From contig JABAKD010000021.1 of NCBI GenBank assembly GCA_012845835.1, forward strand, positions 17,322,166 through 17,386,165: a DNA stretch of 64,000 nucleotides, read 5' to 3'. The notes beneath the pieces were generated by a model that was given only the letters and a program-made list of their open reading frames with translations, was not told where the DNA came from and did no database searches. How positions within the stretch are numbered: the first letter of the stretch is position 1; each line of letters opens with the position of its first letter. The DNA is from Undaria pinnatifida (lineage: Eukaryota > Sar > Phaeophyceae > Laminariales > Alariaceae). Positions 54,286 to 64,000 of this stretch are shown here, in pieces. A program made the position numbers and the translations under genes.

Positions 54286-55242
54286 GCAGGTCGTGAATCG
54301 CATTGATGCGGTCGGTACTGACGGATATACCTTTCGCGGAAATGACATGACCGAGATAGTCGACTTCTTTCTGCTCAAATTGAATTTTGGACGGTTTGAG
54401 TGTCAAGCCTGCCACATGCAACGCTGCGAACATTTTCTCGAGAGAGACGAGGTGGCTTTCGAACGTGTGATTGATACAAATCGAATCGTCCATGTACGAA
54501 AGGATACCGGAGTCAGGGCCAAGGTGGCCTAGAGATAAAGACATGACGTGTTGAAACAGCCATGGTGCATTAGCTACTCCAAAAGGCATGTGCTTTAAAC
54601 AGTACTTGCCTCTCGGTGTCACGAAGGCGGGGTGGTCGACGTGCCCCTCGGCCACAGGTAGCTGCCAGAACGCGCTAAGGACGTCCGTGACCGAAATGTA
54701 GAGGGCGTCTCCGACGGCATCCAGGCAGGACTCGAGGTTAGGCATGGGCCAGCTCTTGCGGATGATGTGGCGGTTGAGGGTATGGCGGTAATCAACACAG
54801 AAACGGGGGCTGCCGTTGCTCTTGGCAACGATAGTACAAGGGCTACCCCACGGACTTGGCCGTTCCTCAATTATTCCCCATTCCAACATCTCGTTGACAC
54901 ATTTGTCAATTACTTCAGAGGTGCGGGGGTTGGGACGGTATGGGGGATGATCGACAGGACGGTGCCTTCCGGCATGGGGAACGTCTCTTCGGCGATTGTA
55001 CAACGTCCTAATTCAGACAATGACAGAGAGAAAACGGGACGATATTTAGCGCATAAGTCAAGGACAGCATCCTTCTGCTCCTCGGTAAACGTGGAACTGG
55101 CGAATGCTTTACACGGAGGACCGTCAAGGTCAGACCTGGCGCAGCGAACATCCTCGTCAGAGGCGGGGGTGTTCGCGACGGCGTTGATATTTAATTGATC
55201 AGGGGTGACTACAGACGCCGTGTACAAAATGCCAAGATGCAA
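54266..55242 (-). pseudogene. pol: reverse transcriptase
   Basis: Two overlapping frames, 55,242-54,910 (ends in the pre-RT helix, YRPVFSLSLSELGRC) and 55,003-54,266, joined by a frameshift near 54,950. RT motifs in order: WGSPCTIVAKSNGSPRFCVD, the motif A Asp in VTDVLSAFWQLPV, LKHMPFGVANAPWLFQ, catalytic YMDD in ILSYMDDSIC, and the thumb start KEVDYLGHVISAKGI. Catalytic aspartates are intact. It is followed by another frameshift near 54,275 into the RNase H frame. Confidence 0.93.
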
Positions 55243-55644
55243 GCCTGGTAAAAGACAGACGCCATCGCCAGATGGGTTACATATTTGTGTGACAACAGAG
55301 CCATCAGAAGCACTTCACGTAGCTAAAGTACGGGCGACGAGAATGTTCTTGAAAGGTTCAAGTGTTGCGTCATCGAAAAATCTTTTTCGGTTATAATGCG
55401 AGGTTCGACAACAACAGTGCAGTCTTCTGGCGGTAGACAATCGGTGTAAGCAACAGCAAGGCTTTCTCATTCCGGTTTGAGGTTGACTCTATCACACAGA
55501 GAGAGAGGAATGGCATCAGCATCGTGATGTACAGCGGCCACCGACATTTTTTGAGTGTGGTTCGCCGGGGAAGGATTGTTGCTACTGGACGACGGGACGG
55601 AGTCACGAATGCGATGAACAGCTGGTATCGTTGAACCAGTACGT
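55243..55644 (-). pseudogene. pol: linker between protease and RT, disrupted
   Basis: After the protease stop, a shifted frame reads HDADAIPLSLCDRVNLKPE, then a TGA, then TDCLPPEDCTVVVEPRII. This linker is typical of gypsy pol but is broken by one frameshift and at least one stop. The long open frame 55,391-55,675 in another phase is a shadow. Confidence 0.65.
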
Positions 55645-56523
55645 CTACGAAAATGACAAAGTTTGATTTTTCCAATCTAGGCGCGCTCCGAAGTCGGACA
55701 TGACACTATTATCGAGGAGCATAAGATCGGGGCCCAAAGAGGGGACGACTAGCGCAGTCACCGTGCGGGTGAGCTCGCTGAGGGTTAAAGGGAAATCAAT
55801 AAACCCGACGACATTGATTGGCTCGCCATTTGCAGCGCGGAGCGCAACAGCGGCTGGGGGGACGGGATTAAAAGGAATACCTCGCAGGGTGGGATGAGAC
55901 CGTACCCACGCGAGAGAAACAACCGGCACATCGGTAGCCGTGTCCACCGTGATGTTATTCACGGGGACGTCGTCGACAGAGCCGGCGATGCGGACTCGTC
56001 GAGACGAGAAAGACAAAAAAACGTCGATGGTTTGGTGCGCCAGCTTTGAGCTGTACCACACGTGGTCTGAATTATGTTTTCTTTTCAGGAAACTTGTCCC
56101 TTTCACACTCCGACAACGTACACCGAAGCGCGCAGGTGCTGTACATCTACTTTGACGCATACCTTGACTCGAACTCGGGGACGCGAATACAGTAACTAGG
56201 GAATCAGGGACGCCATTATCACAACTCAAGCTTCGCTTGCGCGATGAACGCTGACTCTCAACCTCCTCTACTTCACCCTGTGGGGGGGGGACGACACGTA
56301 ATGCAGACACACTTGCCACACGAAACAGCTTATTTGCTGCACCATGAGGACGGGCACGGTACCTAGGCACGACATAACTACGATGACGGACGGGGACATG
56401 GGGGACGACAAACTCAGGGGCAAATGCGGCTACCGACGACGTGGAGAGTTTTCTCTTCACGCCTTTCCTGGCTACACCAGAAGACGACCCTACTGTTTCA
56501 GGCGCTACAACAGCAGGGCACCC
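55645..56523 (-). CDS. pol: aspartic protease segment
   Basis: Open from 56,523 (first ATG 56,460) to a TAG at 55,645-55,647. A retropepsin-like active site ITVDTATDVPVVS (D-T-A in place of D-T/S-G) lies at about residues 190-202 counting from the ATG, with a flap-like hydrophobic stretch and DLMLLDNSVMSDFGARLDW near the end. The first ~150 residues are basic and low-complexity. The frame is lost at the end: the continuation reads in another frame. Confidence 0.8.
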   Translation of the reverse strand, partial: GCPAVVAPETVGSSSGVARKGVKRKLSTSSVAAFAPEFVVPHVPVRHRSYVVPRYRARPHGAANKLFRVASVSALRVVPPPQGEVEEVESQRSSRKRSLSCDNGVPDSLVTVFASPSSSQGMRQSRCTAPARFGVRCRSVKGTSFLKRKHNSDHVWYSSKLAHQTIDVFLSFSSRRVRIAGSVDDVPVNNITVDTATDVPVVSLAWVRSHPTLRGIPFNPVPPAAVALRAANGEPINVVGFIDFPLTLSELTRTVTALVVPSLGPDLMLLDNSVMSDFGARLDWKNQTLSFS

Positions 56524-58133
56524 CTAGTTGTCGTCGTCGTCGTCGGGGGCGGGGGCTTCTTGGAGCGCTTACCTTCGCCATTGCCACCGCCGCCGCCCTT
56601 GTTGCGCTTGCTGGTTGCGCGCGCCCTGCGTGCGTCACGCTCCTCGCGCTGCCGCGTCCAGCACTCCTCGAGCCAGTGGCCCACCTTGCTCTTGTACGTC
56701 GGGTGCGTGCACATGGGACGCTCCTTGTCGGTCCTGGCTCCTTTGGGAAACTTGTCGCCGATGGGGGACTTGCCCTTGAAGGACTTGCCTTTGGGCCCAC
56801 TCGAGCCAGCTACTCCAGAGCCAGAACCTCCGGAGCTGGAGCCTGCTTTGCCGGACGCAGCCCGCAGCGAGATTGCATCGTACTGCTGGGCGATAGCGGT
56901 GCGGTTCGGGACGGTAGTAAAGGACGTAGCACTGACGTGAGCATTGATGCGACTGGTGTTAGAGCCTGTGAGGTTCGCGGCCTCAAGACGACGGAGCTGA
57001 GCAACGGCTTCAGAGATTGTCTTGGGGTGTTGTTCTTGACTAGCAAGAAGCCTGATCCCCGGTACTACACCGTTGCGGAAAAATACAACGGACAGAGCAG
57101 CGTACGGGGAATGCCCCGGGGTTACACGCTGGACGCACGCTCCAAAACGAGTACACTCCGATTGAAAGCGGAGGGCATACGACGCAACGGTTTCACCAGG
57201 GTCCATTTTGGACTCGGCGAGACGAAGGGCAGAGTCCTCTACGGAGTTATAGGGCATGAGACAGTCGATCAGTGCAGTTTTCAGCTCCGACCAGATCTTC
57301 GGCGCAGTGTGCGAACCCGGTGCGTCAGTGATTTCTGTGGATACAGCAGGGTTGTGCCAATTGAGACTGCCGTCCATTATTTGCTGGTACAACATGAGAA
57401 CTGGTCCATCACAGATGAGTGATATGTGCTCAAATGCAACCTCGTCGGAGAGTTTGACTAACTCAGCATCAGACACACCAGTAGATATTCCTGCTTTGAC
57501 GCGAAAACTGCAGACGAGACGGTACTGCTGTACAACCGATATATCATCGACGTCAGTGGAGCCGGTAAGACGTAGAACCTGCTTGACGTCCTGTGACGTG
57601 ATAACTACACGCTTAGATATAGGTGACAAAACTTCAGCGAATGTCTGCGCAAGTGATGGGACGGAGGTCTCCTGCTGCTGTACAGCAGCGGCAGGATACG
57701 ACGACTTACATTCGAAACTAGCAAAGCTTACCAGACGGCTCATCAATTCCATCGTTTGTGGGGACAGCTCCGCAATCTCGCCAGAGTCCAGCTTGGCGAT
57801 ATCCTTGTTGACTGTGGACTGGAGCAGGTTGACTGTGGAGTCTATATTCGACGGTCAAGAAAGAAGCGGAGTGATGTTGGTCTGGTGGAAGCCGGAAGCA
57901 CCTACAGCGCTGTCACTGTCCACGTTCATGGCGCTCGCGGGGGAAGATCCGTCCGCGGTAGCCTCGGCGGCAGCGCCGTCGCTGGTTGCGGCAGCGCCGT
58001 CGCCATCAGGCTCCGCGGCGTTTGCGGGGTTGTCACCGGCGGCGCCGTTGGTGGTGACCACAACAGTCCCGTCGGCGGGGGGAGCGGGCTGTTGGTCACG
58101 GTTGTCCACGTTTTTTCCGTAGCTATCGGTCAT
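56505..58133 (-). pseudogene. gag, one in-frame stop
   Basis: A continuous frame of about 543 codons from ATG at 58,133, broken only by TGA at 57,855-57,857. Before the stop there is an Ala/Asp-rich N-terminus. After it comes a helical capsid-like region with the retrotransposon-gag motif GETVASYALRFQSECTRFG, then a Gly/Lys-rich nucleocapsid part with a degenerate zinc knuckle (MCTHPTYKSKVGHWLEEC: C-H-H-C, first pair altered). The pol frame opens at 56,523, overlapping the gag end by about 19 bases in the -1 direction, consistent with frameshift expression in the ancestor. Confidence 0.88.
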
Positions 58134-58170
58134 GGCTGAGATGAACTCGAGAAAGGTTCAATCCTAAAGA

Positions 58171-58187
58171 CTGCCGTCTGGGCGCCA
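58171..58187 (-). promoter_or_regulatory. Primer-binding site
   Basis: On the - strand, one base after the 5' LTR end: TGGCGCCCAGACGGCAG. The initial TGG pairs with a tRNA CCA end. The GGCGCCC core is unlike the initiator-Met type (TGGTATCAGAGC). The priming tRNA is not identified. Confidence 0.75.
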
Positions 58188-58188
58188 A

Positions 58189-58612
58189 TAAGGGTTGATA
58201 CTCAAGAACACCGCAGGGAGGTGCAAATCTCCAACGCTGTGTGTACAAGCGTTCCTCTTAGGCAACGGTCGCCGAATGAGGGCGGTGTTGACGATCACCG
58301 GACGAATAGAGGTGCTCGGTAAAGAGACAGAATCTCAGGTTGAGATGGGGACAGAAGGAAGTGTGAGAGGTCTCGCGCCCTCGCACTCCTCTCGGACAAA
58401 CGTAACCGGCAACGAGCTGAGGAAGCGTCTGGGAAGACGACTTGAGGTTCCTCGCGATGTTGTACCCTTCTTTGTGGCTCGGAGCGTTGGCGATAACGAC
58501 ATCGCTCCGAGAGACGATCTTTCTAGGAGAACGTGCGGAACGTTCTCGAAGGTTCTAGAATTTCTGTTCAGACGCAAGTAGTCAGGTTGGGTTCAGAGCA
58601 TTGTGACTCACA
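58189..58612 (-). repeat. 5' LTR
   Basis: On the - strand it begins TGTGAGTCAC and ends GTATCAACCCTTA. It is 424 bases. It would carry the promoter of the element. Confidence 0.93.
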
Positions 58613-58715
58613 TTTCTCATATATATTATTGAAATTATCGCCGCCAACCATTTGTTCTACATCGACATCAACGCAACATGTGCAGGTACATCCTATCCAA
58701 GCTCGCCCCCCGAAC

Positions 58716-58860
58716 CAAATTCGTGCAATGTCCTGTACGATCCCGTCGCGCAGCACTACAGCCCACTCCAGTACTGCGGTTGAATGTAAAATTCGTGCAA
58801 TATCGTGTACGATTCCGTGGCGCAGGATTACAGTACGGTTGAATGTCAATCTCAAATGAC
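58716..58860. repeat. ~73-base tandem duplication
   Basis: attcgtgcaatgtcctgtacgat.. and attcgtgcaatatcgtgtacgat.. copies beside the retrotransposon insertion. Confidence 0.85.
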
Positions 58861-58920
58861 TCCGAACAACTGTTGTTGTACTACTGTACCAAATATTAGG
58901 GTTGGGTACTGGCGCGCAGC

Positions 58921-59072
58921 GCCTGTACAAAGTATACTGGCTGCGACAGCAGCCAGTATACTGGATCTGATCAGAATACTGGTGGCGCGGCTTCACCGCG
59001 CCACCATCGCCCCCCCCGGGCTGGCGAGGGGGCCCCGCCGGAGGCGCCCCCGGAGGGCCCCGCTGGAGGCGC
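58921..59072. repeat. Clustered perfect hairpins, GC-rich
   Basis: tatactggctgc/gcagccagtata and ggtggcgcgg/ccgcgccacc inverted repeats, followed by a GC-rich block with repeated ggccccgccggaggcgc. Confidence 0.75.
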
Positions 59073-59927
59073 TTTTTGACGCGATATGGCTTCACTAGAG
59101 CATAAAAAATGAGCGAGTTCGGCTCATCTGACAGAGGCACTGTCGCGGAGAAAACCCACTTTTTTTTGTTTTTGACATGGGAGAAAGGATCAATTGTCGA
59201 CCAACTTTTTTTTAACTTTGCAACGCCTACAAACTCGACGATCGTGGGAGATACAGTCTATCCATTCACATGAGTTGAAATGGATAGCAGAATCATCTAA
59301 GAATCATAAGATCATTCCCATAGCGTATTGTACTCCGTAGAAACAACTAAAAACCGGTGGAATATCTTCCACCAAACCCCAACCCCCCGCCACAAGTCAA
59401 TTGCCAATTGAGAAAAAAAATGAACATTAATGCCATCAGTTGGTGTACCGAGGAGAACAATAGCTAGAAAAGCAACGGTAGCGACAGATTACAAGAAGAC
59501 GATAACGGTGCCAAAGCTACCCAACCGAAAATTTCACCGTGCACAAATCACAGCTGCTTGTACCAGCACAACAAGCATCTTCATTTGAATGGCGATTCTT
59601 TTCGCCAAAACCTTTCCGGAGAGAACATCGTCTGCACTATGTGCTGCTGGCGCAGCGGGCTGCTGCTGCTCTGCTGACCCTCCGGGCGTCGTTGCTGCTG
59701 CTGACGCAGCAGCCCCTGAACCACCAGCACCGCCGCCGGGGTCTGCAGCAGATGGTGAGCTGCCAGGGGAGACAAATCTGTGCATGGTCGTATGGTCTTC
59801 ACCGCTGTGTGGTTGTGTGGGGTGTGCTGTGAGGCTGTGTGTCTCTCTGCGTTCTCTGCGGCAGCCTGAATACATGGGTTTCCGCTGGTTTTCGAGGCGT
59901 ATGTGGGGATCTTCGTAGATACTGATG

Positions 59928-60005
59928 TACTGGCGTACTGGCAAGTCCGTTTACCAGTTTCAGGAAACTGCCAGTACTAGTACTACTGGCAGTATGTACT
60001 GGCTC
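59928..60005. repeat. Inverted-repeat cluster (gtactggc / gccagtac)
   Basis: Several overlapping copies of tactggc and gccagta within 80 bases, able to form alternative hairpins. Similar words occur in the hairpins at 58.9 kb. Confidence 0.65.
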
Positions 60006-60056
60006 AGTACCCAACCCTACCAAATATCATTTTACGTAGGCAGTGTTGTTAATGAA

Positions 60057-60207
60057 CTTGCGCCACTCCCATGCCCACAGCCCGGAGGGGAACCTTGTAT
60101 ATATTACGAACCACAGCGCTGTGATTCGGCCGCATCGGACGAAAGGCGCTGAAATATACTGCTGTACAAGGTTCCCCTCCGGGAAGTGCCTAAGGGAGTG
60201 GCGCAAG
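60057..60207. mobile_element. Small MITE-like inverted-repeat element
   Basis: 151 bases with ~43-base terminal inverted repeats: cttgcgccactccc..ggaggggaacctt against aaggttcccctcc..gggagtggcgcaag. The centre contains a short palindrome (cacagcgctgtg). No clear target duplication. Confidence 0.8.
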
Positions 60208-62577
60208 AACGAAACCCAAAATCCAACATCTGACTGTCTGTGGGCAAATAAGATGTACCTGGTGGTAGTGAAAACTATGTTCTTGTCCGCAGCTCGAGAA
60301 GTGGAGTGTGGGGAGGCGCCCTCCCGGGTACGGTTCGCTCTCTCGCCGTCGTGGTGGAGAACCGTAAGTTAGTGGTAATCCCATCAGTACGTACGTGTCC
60401 AGCGCCAGTGCTCGTACGATGGGGACCTTTTATACGGGCGGCGCTTACGCAGTAAAATTTGCGTGGTGAAAAACAAAAGGACGGGTAGGTGGATTTTCAA
60501 CGAGCAAAAAAAATAAAATCAGCAGTTGTTCCGTGCGCCGTCTTTCTATCGTGGTTTTGATGTTTTTTCTTTGTTTCCTGTTGTTTCGTATGTTATGGAA
60601 ATCAGCAATTATTTCAGAATAGGTTCGTACTCTTCGTCTTGTTGAGCCAGATATTGAACTTCACGACGAGTGATACACGCCAAGATGGGCAAGCATCCCC
60701 CTTCACCACCAGTTCGTCGCAGAGAGTGCGCGGAACGAGCAACTGTAGGGCTTATGTTGTCGCTGAGACAGAGAAGAAGCCCTTTCTCATGCATCATCAG
60801 CGCCTATATCCACTGATGTTTGCTTTTAGATTCAAGAAAAATTACGCTGGATTGTTTTGATCGTCGTCCGATTCAAAATCGTCCCCTCTTGGAGACGAAA
60901 GCAACTCGCCTCAGCATAGCGAGGACTCGCCACGCGCATGTACGTTATGTATCCCACTACTGCTGCTGTGCGTTAGGGTTGTACACGTAGCGTTGTGCCG
61001 TCCTCATGTTTGGTACCTGTCATCTGTGGCGTGAGCAAAATCTCCGACACAAAACAATACCCCTCTGGTATGTAGTACGGAAAAATACTGCCTCCTTGGA
61101 CGTAAAGTAAGGATGGGTTTGTGTATCAAATACTTGTAAAACGGTTTCTATATTAACGGCCAAGTTGGCGCGGTCTATGGGCATGCATTTGAGGTGCGTC
61201 GGAATCGGCAGCACACCAGAAATATGGGGTATGGTGGGGTGACAAATACCACGCTCCGATCAAAGAATCAGCTACTACAACAGCAGCCACACGCGCAGAG
61301 AGTTGCAGGCTGCTGCTGCTAGGGGGCTGGGCTGCTGCTGGGCGGCAGGATCGTCGCGTGGTGCTATGTGCAAAAAGAGGGAAAGAAACGTGTACCCTTT
61401 ACGAGCAGAAAATCCTGGTTTTCATCCGAATTTTACGTGCGTACGCGGGGATAGGGGATGCAGGAACCCAATCCCCGGGGATGTTGCGGGAACCCGGGGA
61501 TTTGCCTTAAGTGTGTCCAAATCCAAAAAAGTTTAAAGGCTTGCCACGCGCGACACACTGCACGGATCGGGCCCAAACCTCCGGCAACGTGAGCCCGACG
61601 GTCGAATTGTGCCCACCCCACCCGACGTTTAGCACAAGGTGCGAGCACGAAGAGATATGCCTGAAGGGAAAAAAAAATCACAAGTATACACTTTACATAT
61701 ATATATATATACAGGCTGGGGGAATCCTCGCTGCCACTGAAGTGTGCTGTGCGGGGTGCACACCGCTCTGTGCTGGTCGTTCTGCACGCCACTTGTTTGT
61801 GTTGCTGGTTGCTCCCTCTTTGTTGATGTTTTGACAATTCTTTTATAAGGGCCACGCGAGTTTCCTCATGATGCTACTGCTGCTGTAACTGGGTGTAGTC
61901 TCGATGTACCTTACTTATTCGAGTCTTTCGGATAAAGTTATATTCCAAAATGTCATTTTTTTCCCAGCAACCTCTCCTTTTGGGAGCGACAACTAGCATG
62001 AGAACGCGTGACAAACCCGCACGCGTTCATGGTTCACGGGGTGGCAATCAACGCAGCATGAAGGGCGAGGGAAGTTTAAGTCGATCGTCTCACCACAGAA
62101 ATACCGTGAAAAAATGTAGAGTACTCCTACCGTCAATACTCACTCGAGGATGGACCGTGAAGCAACATGGACAGTGACCCTTCGGAGCAGCAACGCAAAG
62201 AAAGAGCTGACAAAATGTAATTCCTACCACTGCAGTTATTATTTATAAAAGTTACCCCTTTGTATCTTAACACTACCACCCCCCCGCCTGCCAAGATTCG
62301 AAAACTGTTCGAGCATGCCACCCAAAAACCAAGATGCCAAGATCGTGCCTACTTACCGGTTGTCTTTCTCGGCCGCCGCACGCGTTCGTTCACGGCGAGA
62401 TAAGCAGGGGGAACGAAGGGCGAGGGGCGTTGATGAAAGCCCATCCCCAAAGAGAGCGCTCCAAGAAATAAAAATATGTCGTCGAGATATTGACGTGTCG
62501 AAATTCCGATACTCAGGCCGACACGGTAAAACAATATGTCCGATGCATGGCCTCGGATTTGCCATAAATTATTTTGT

Positions 62578-63580
62578 ATTATAAAAAATGAAAATACACT
62601 CAAGCTGTGAGATCGAAGATTTTGTCGAAACTCATCTTTGCAAGCTGTGTGTGATACTCCGATCGCGCGCATTACGAGTTGTGTGTCCTCATTAAGGATA
62701 AAGGTCGGCGACTCCCCTTACAACTACAGTGTAGCTATCAGGGTAACAGGGTGATGCTAGGCTGTCTGTGGGCGGAAACTATGAAACCTGTTTCTAAGGG
62801 GGAATACATCTGACAGCTGTGGAGGGAAATGTATCCTTTTATTAAGTGAATCTTGTAAGTTGAATAACCGGTGAGAGGGAGGGGCGGAGTTTTGAAGGAC
62901 GTGGGGGCCTGGTTTTGATCAAAAGCGAGCGGGTTTGGGGGGGGGGGGGGGGGGGGGGAAGGGGGGGGGGATTTCTGCATGTAAGTTACAATCCTTTCAA
63001 GGGGATAAATCTGACGGTTTTGACACCAGTTTATTATTGGGGGGGGGTTGGGGCGGGGGTGGGGCGTGTGGGGCAGCTCAATATGTGCGTGGAAACTATA
63101 CATTATTTTGAGGGGATAAATGTGACGGTTTTGGAAATAATGCATCAGTTTATCATGTATATCCTGGGGTAAGTCGTACAATCAGTGAGTAGAGAGAGGG
63201 TGGAGTGCTCGAGGGGGTGGGGTTGGGATGGGTTGGGGGGGGGGTAGGTGGCGGGTGGGGGCAGGGAGGGGCGGGGGTGGGGGCGGGGGGGGGCGGGGGG
63301 GGGGGCGGGGGGGGAAGGAAGGGTTTTAGGTGAGGGGTTTGTTATACGTGTGGTGCTAGGTCTAGGCGATAGTGTGGGTGATGGGGAAGAAGGGGGCGTT
63401 CGGGGCGGAAGGGGGGGGACAGCAGCGGCATGAATGGCTCTCGAAAGATTATGAGGTGATATCCTGTGCGTAAAGTGTTTATTAATCTGGCGGATTTCGA
63501 TAATTGGTGGGGCGTTTGAGTAAGGGAGGGCGAGAGGGGGGAGGGGGGGGGGGGGGGTTAGCAGGTTTATATATATAGTC
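62578..63580 (-). repeat. Large dispersed repeat, copy 2 (inverted)
   Basis: Reverse-complement match to 43,805-45,315, best over 62,578-62,940. It contains long G runs (62,937-62,970, 63,235-63,315, 63,530-63,558) matching the C runs of copy 1. Confidence 0.78.
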
Positions 63581-64000
63581 TATAGTTTTGCTTTTTCTTT
63601 TGACCGTGTTTTTTTTGTTCCTTTCTCTCTTTTTGTCATTGTCTGGCTTGTTTTGTTGTGTTCTCGTACCCCGTACGCTAGCATTTCACTTGCTTGACCT
63701 TGGTGAATTGCGACTGTTTAATTTTCAGGTGAGTCTATTTCACAGTCTGTGACTACATAATTTGTATCTTTCTAGGATGAAAAGCATTAGCACGGACACT
63801 GACTGGGCGTGTGTACTGATGATGATGTCGTTGGGTAGAAAGAAAGGGTTCAATTTGACGACAACACAAGCAGACGGAGGAGGTTGTCCATTAAAATTTG
63901 AATTTTGTTAATTTCCGGCCCCCACGCCTTTTTATATGCTTTTTTTATAAGAAACTCAAGCGACGAGTCGATAAATATGTGCTTGACACTGTTTTTGGAA
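63581..64000. other. Right end, no recognised gene
   Basis: T-rich then mixed sequence. About 63,790-63,840 (gcacggacactgactgggcg..gatgatg) resembles 36,553-36,592 in the first intron of the second gene, indicating another dispersed repeat. No exon is supported. Confidence 0.5.

Larger units (their letters stand above)
50193..58612 (-). mobile_element. Ty3/gypsy LTR retrotransposon (chromodomain-bearing), degenerate
   Basis: Complete 8.4-kb element transcribed on the - strand: 5' LTR 58,189-58,612, primer site, gag, pol in the order protease, RT, RNase H, integrase, chromodomain-like tail, a ~1.2-kb 3' segment, polypurine tract and 3' LTR 50,193-50,622. The integrase-after-RNase H order identifies Metaviridae (Ty3/gypsy). 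A possible 4-base target duplication, tttc, is at 50,189-50,192 and 58,613-58,616. The LTRs differ by roughly 5% by eye, with small indels, and the coding region has several frameshifts and stops, so the copy is not autonomous. Confidence 0.95.
58617..62577. other. Region with repeats and weak gene traces
   Basis: No complete gene can be supported. Protein-like stretches: + strand 60,293-60,363 between tgtccgcag and gtaagt (REVECGEAPSRVRFALSPSW); - strand 60,609-60,797 (ITRREVQYLAQQDEEYEPIL) and 61,090-61,250 (DRANLAVNIETVLQVFDTQ), which may be exons of one - strand gene. A - strand Ala/Gln-rich frame 59,534-59,944 and a + strand 89-codon frame 62,315-62,584 are also open. None has a recognisable domain. 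Confidence 0.4.

Noticed and set aside
56424-57422. 332-codon + strand frame
   Set aside because: Antisense shadow of gag, which has clear motifs on the - strand.
57256-58122. 288-codon + strand frame
   Set aside because: Antisense to gag and to its Ala/Asp-rich N-terminus; no motif.
58568-59140. 190-codon - strand open frame
   Set aside because: It overlaps the LTR end, a 73-base tandem duplication and GC-rich hairpins; no domain, and the repeated peptide simply reflects the DNA repeat.

Overview
This is a window of an intron-rich eukaryotic nuclear genome. The evidence is GT-AG split genes with long introns, a recognisable TFIID subunit, a Ty3/gypsy LTR retrotransposon, scattered TTAGGG-type telomere-like tracts and very many micro- and minisatellites. 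The style (GC-rich coding exons, GTGAGT-like donors, AGC repeats, repeat-swollen introns) fits a brown alga or related multicellular stramenopile. That placement is an inference.

Layout. (1) 1-32,749, + strand: the C-terminal half of a TAF2 gene, reconstructed here as 16 exons (2,256 coding bases, 751 residues) between 2,750 and 32,749. Every junction agrees in phase. The aminopeptidase-like N-terminal half lies upstream of the window or was not recognised. About 92% of this gene span is intron filled with tandem repeats, fold-back elements, tRNA-like sequences and dispersed repeats. (2) 32,750-35,917: intergenic, with no recognised gene. (3) 35,918-45,871, + strand: a second split gene, modelled as 7 exons and 441 residues, with a hydrophobic N-terminus, a basic low-complexity segment and a possible OTU-like core. 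Its last intron holds a large dispersed repeat. (4) 45,872-50,188: no recognised gene. (5) 50,193-58,612: an LTR retrotransposon on the - strand with both LTRs, a primer-binding site, a polypurine tract, gag and protease-RT-RNaseH-integrase-chromodomain coding, all broken by stops and frameshifts. (6) 58,617-64,000: repeats, a small inverted-repeat element, weak traces of another gene, and an inverted copy of the repeat found at 44-45.3 kb.

Most notable observation: at least six of the sixteen TAF2 exons (1, 4, 5, 9, 10, 12) have an edge, meaning exon end plus splice site plus adjacent intron, that is repeated two to seven times in tandem in the neighbouring intron. Only one copy of each fits the TAF2 reading frame. 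The introns appear to have grown by tandem duplication across splice junctions, leaving decoy splice sites and pseudo-exons. Other acceptors sit directly beside microsatellites that supply the pyrimidine-rich tract.
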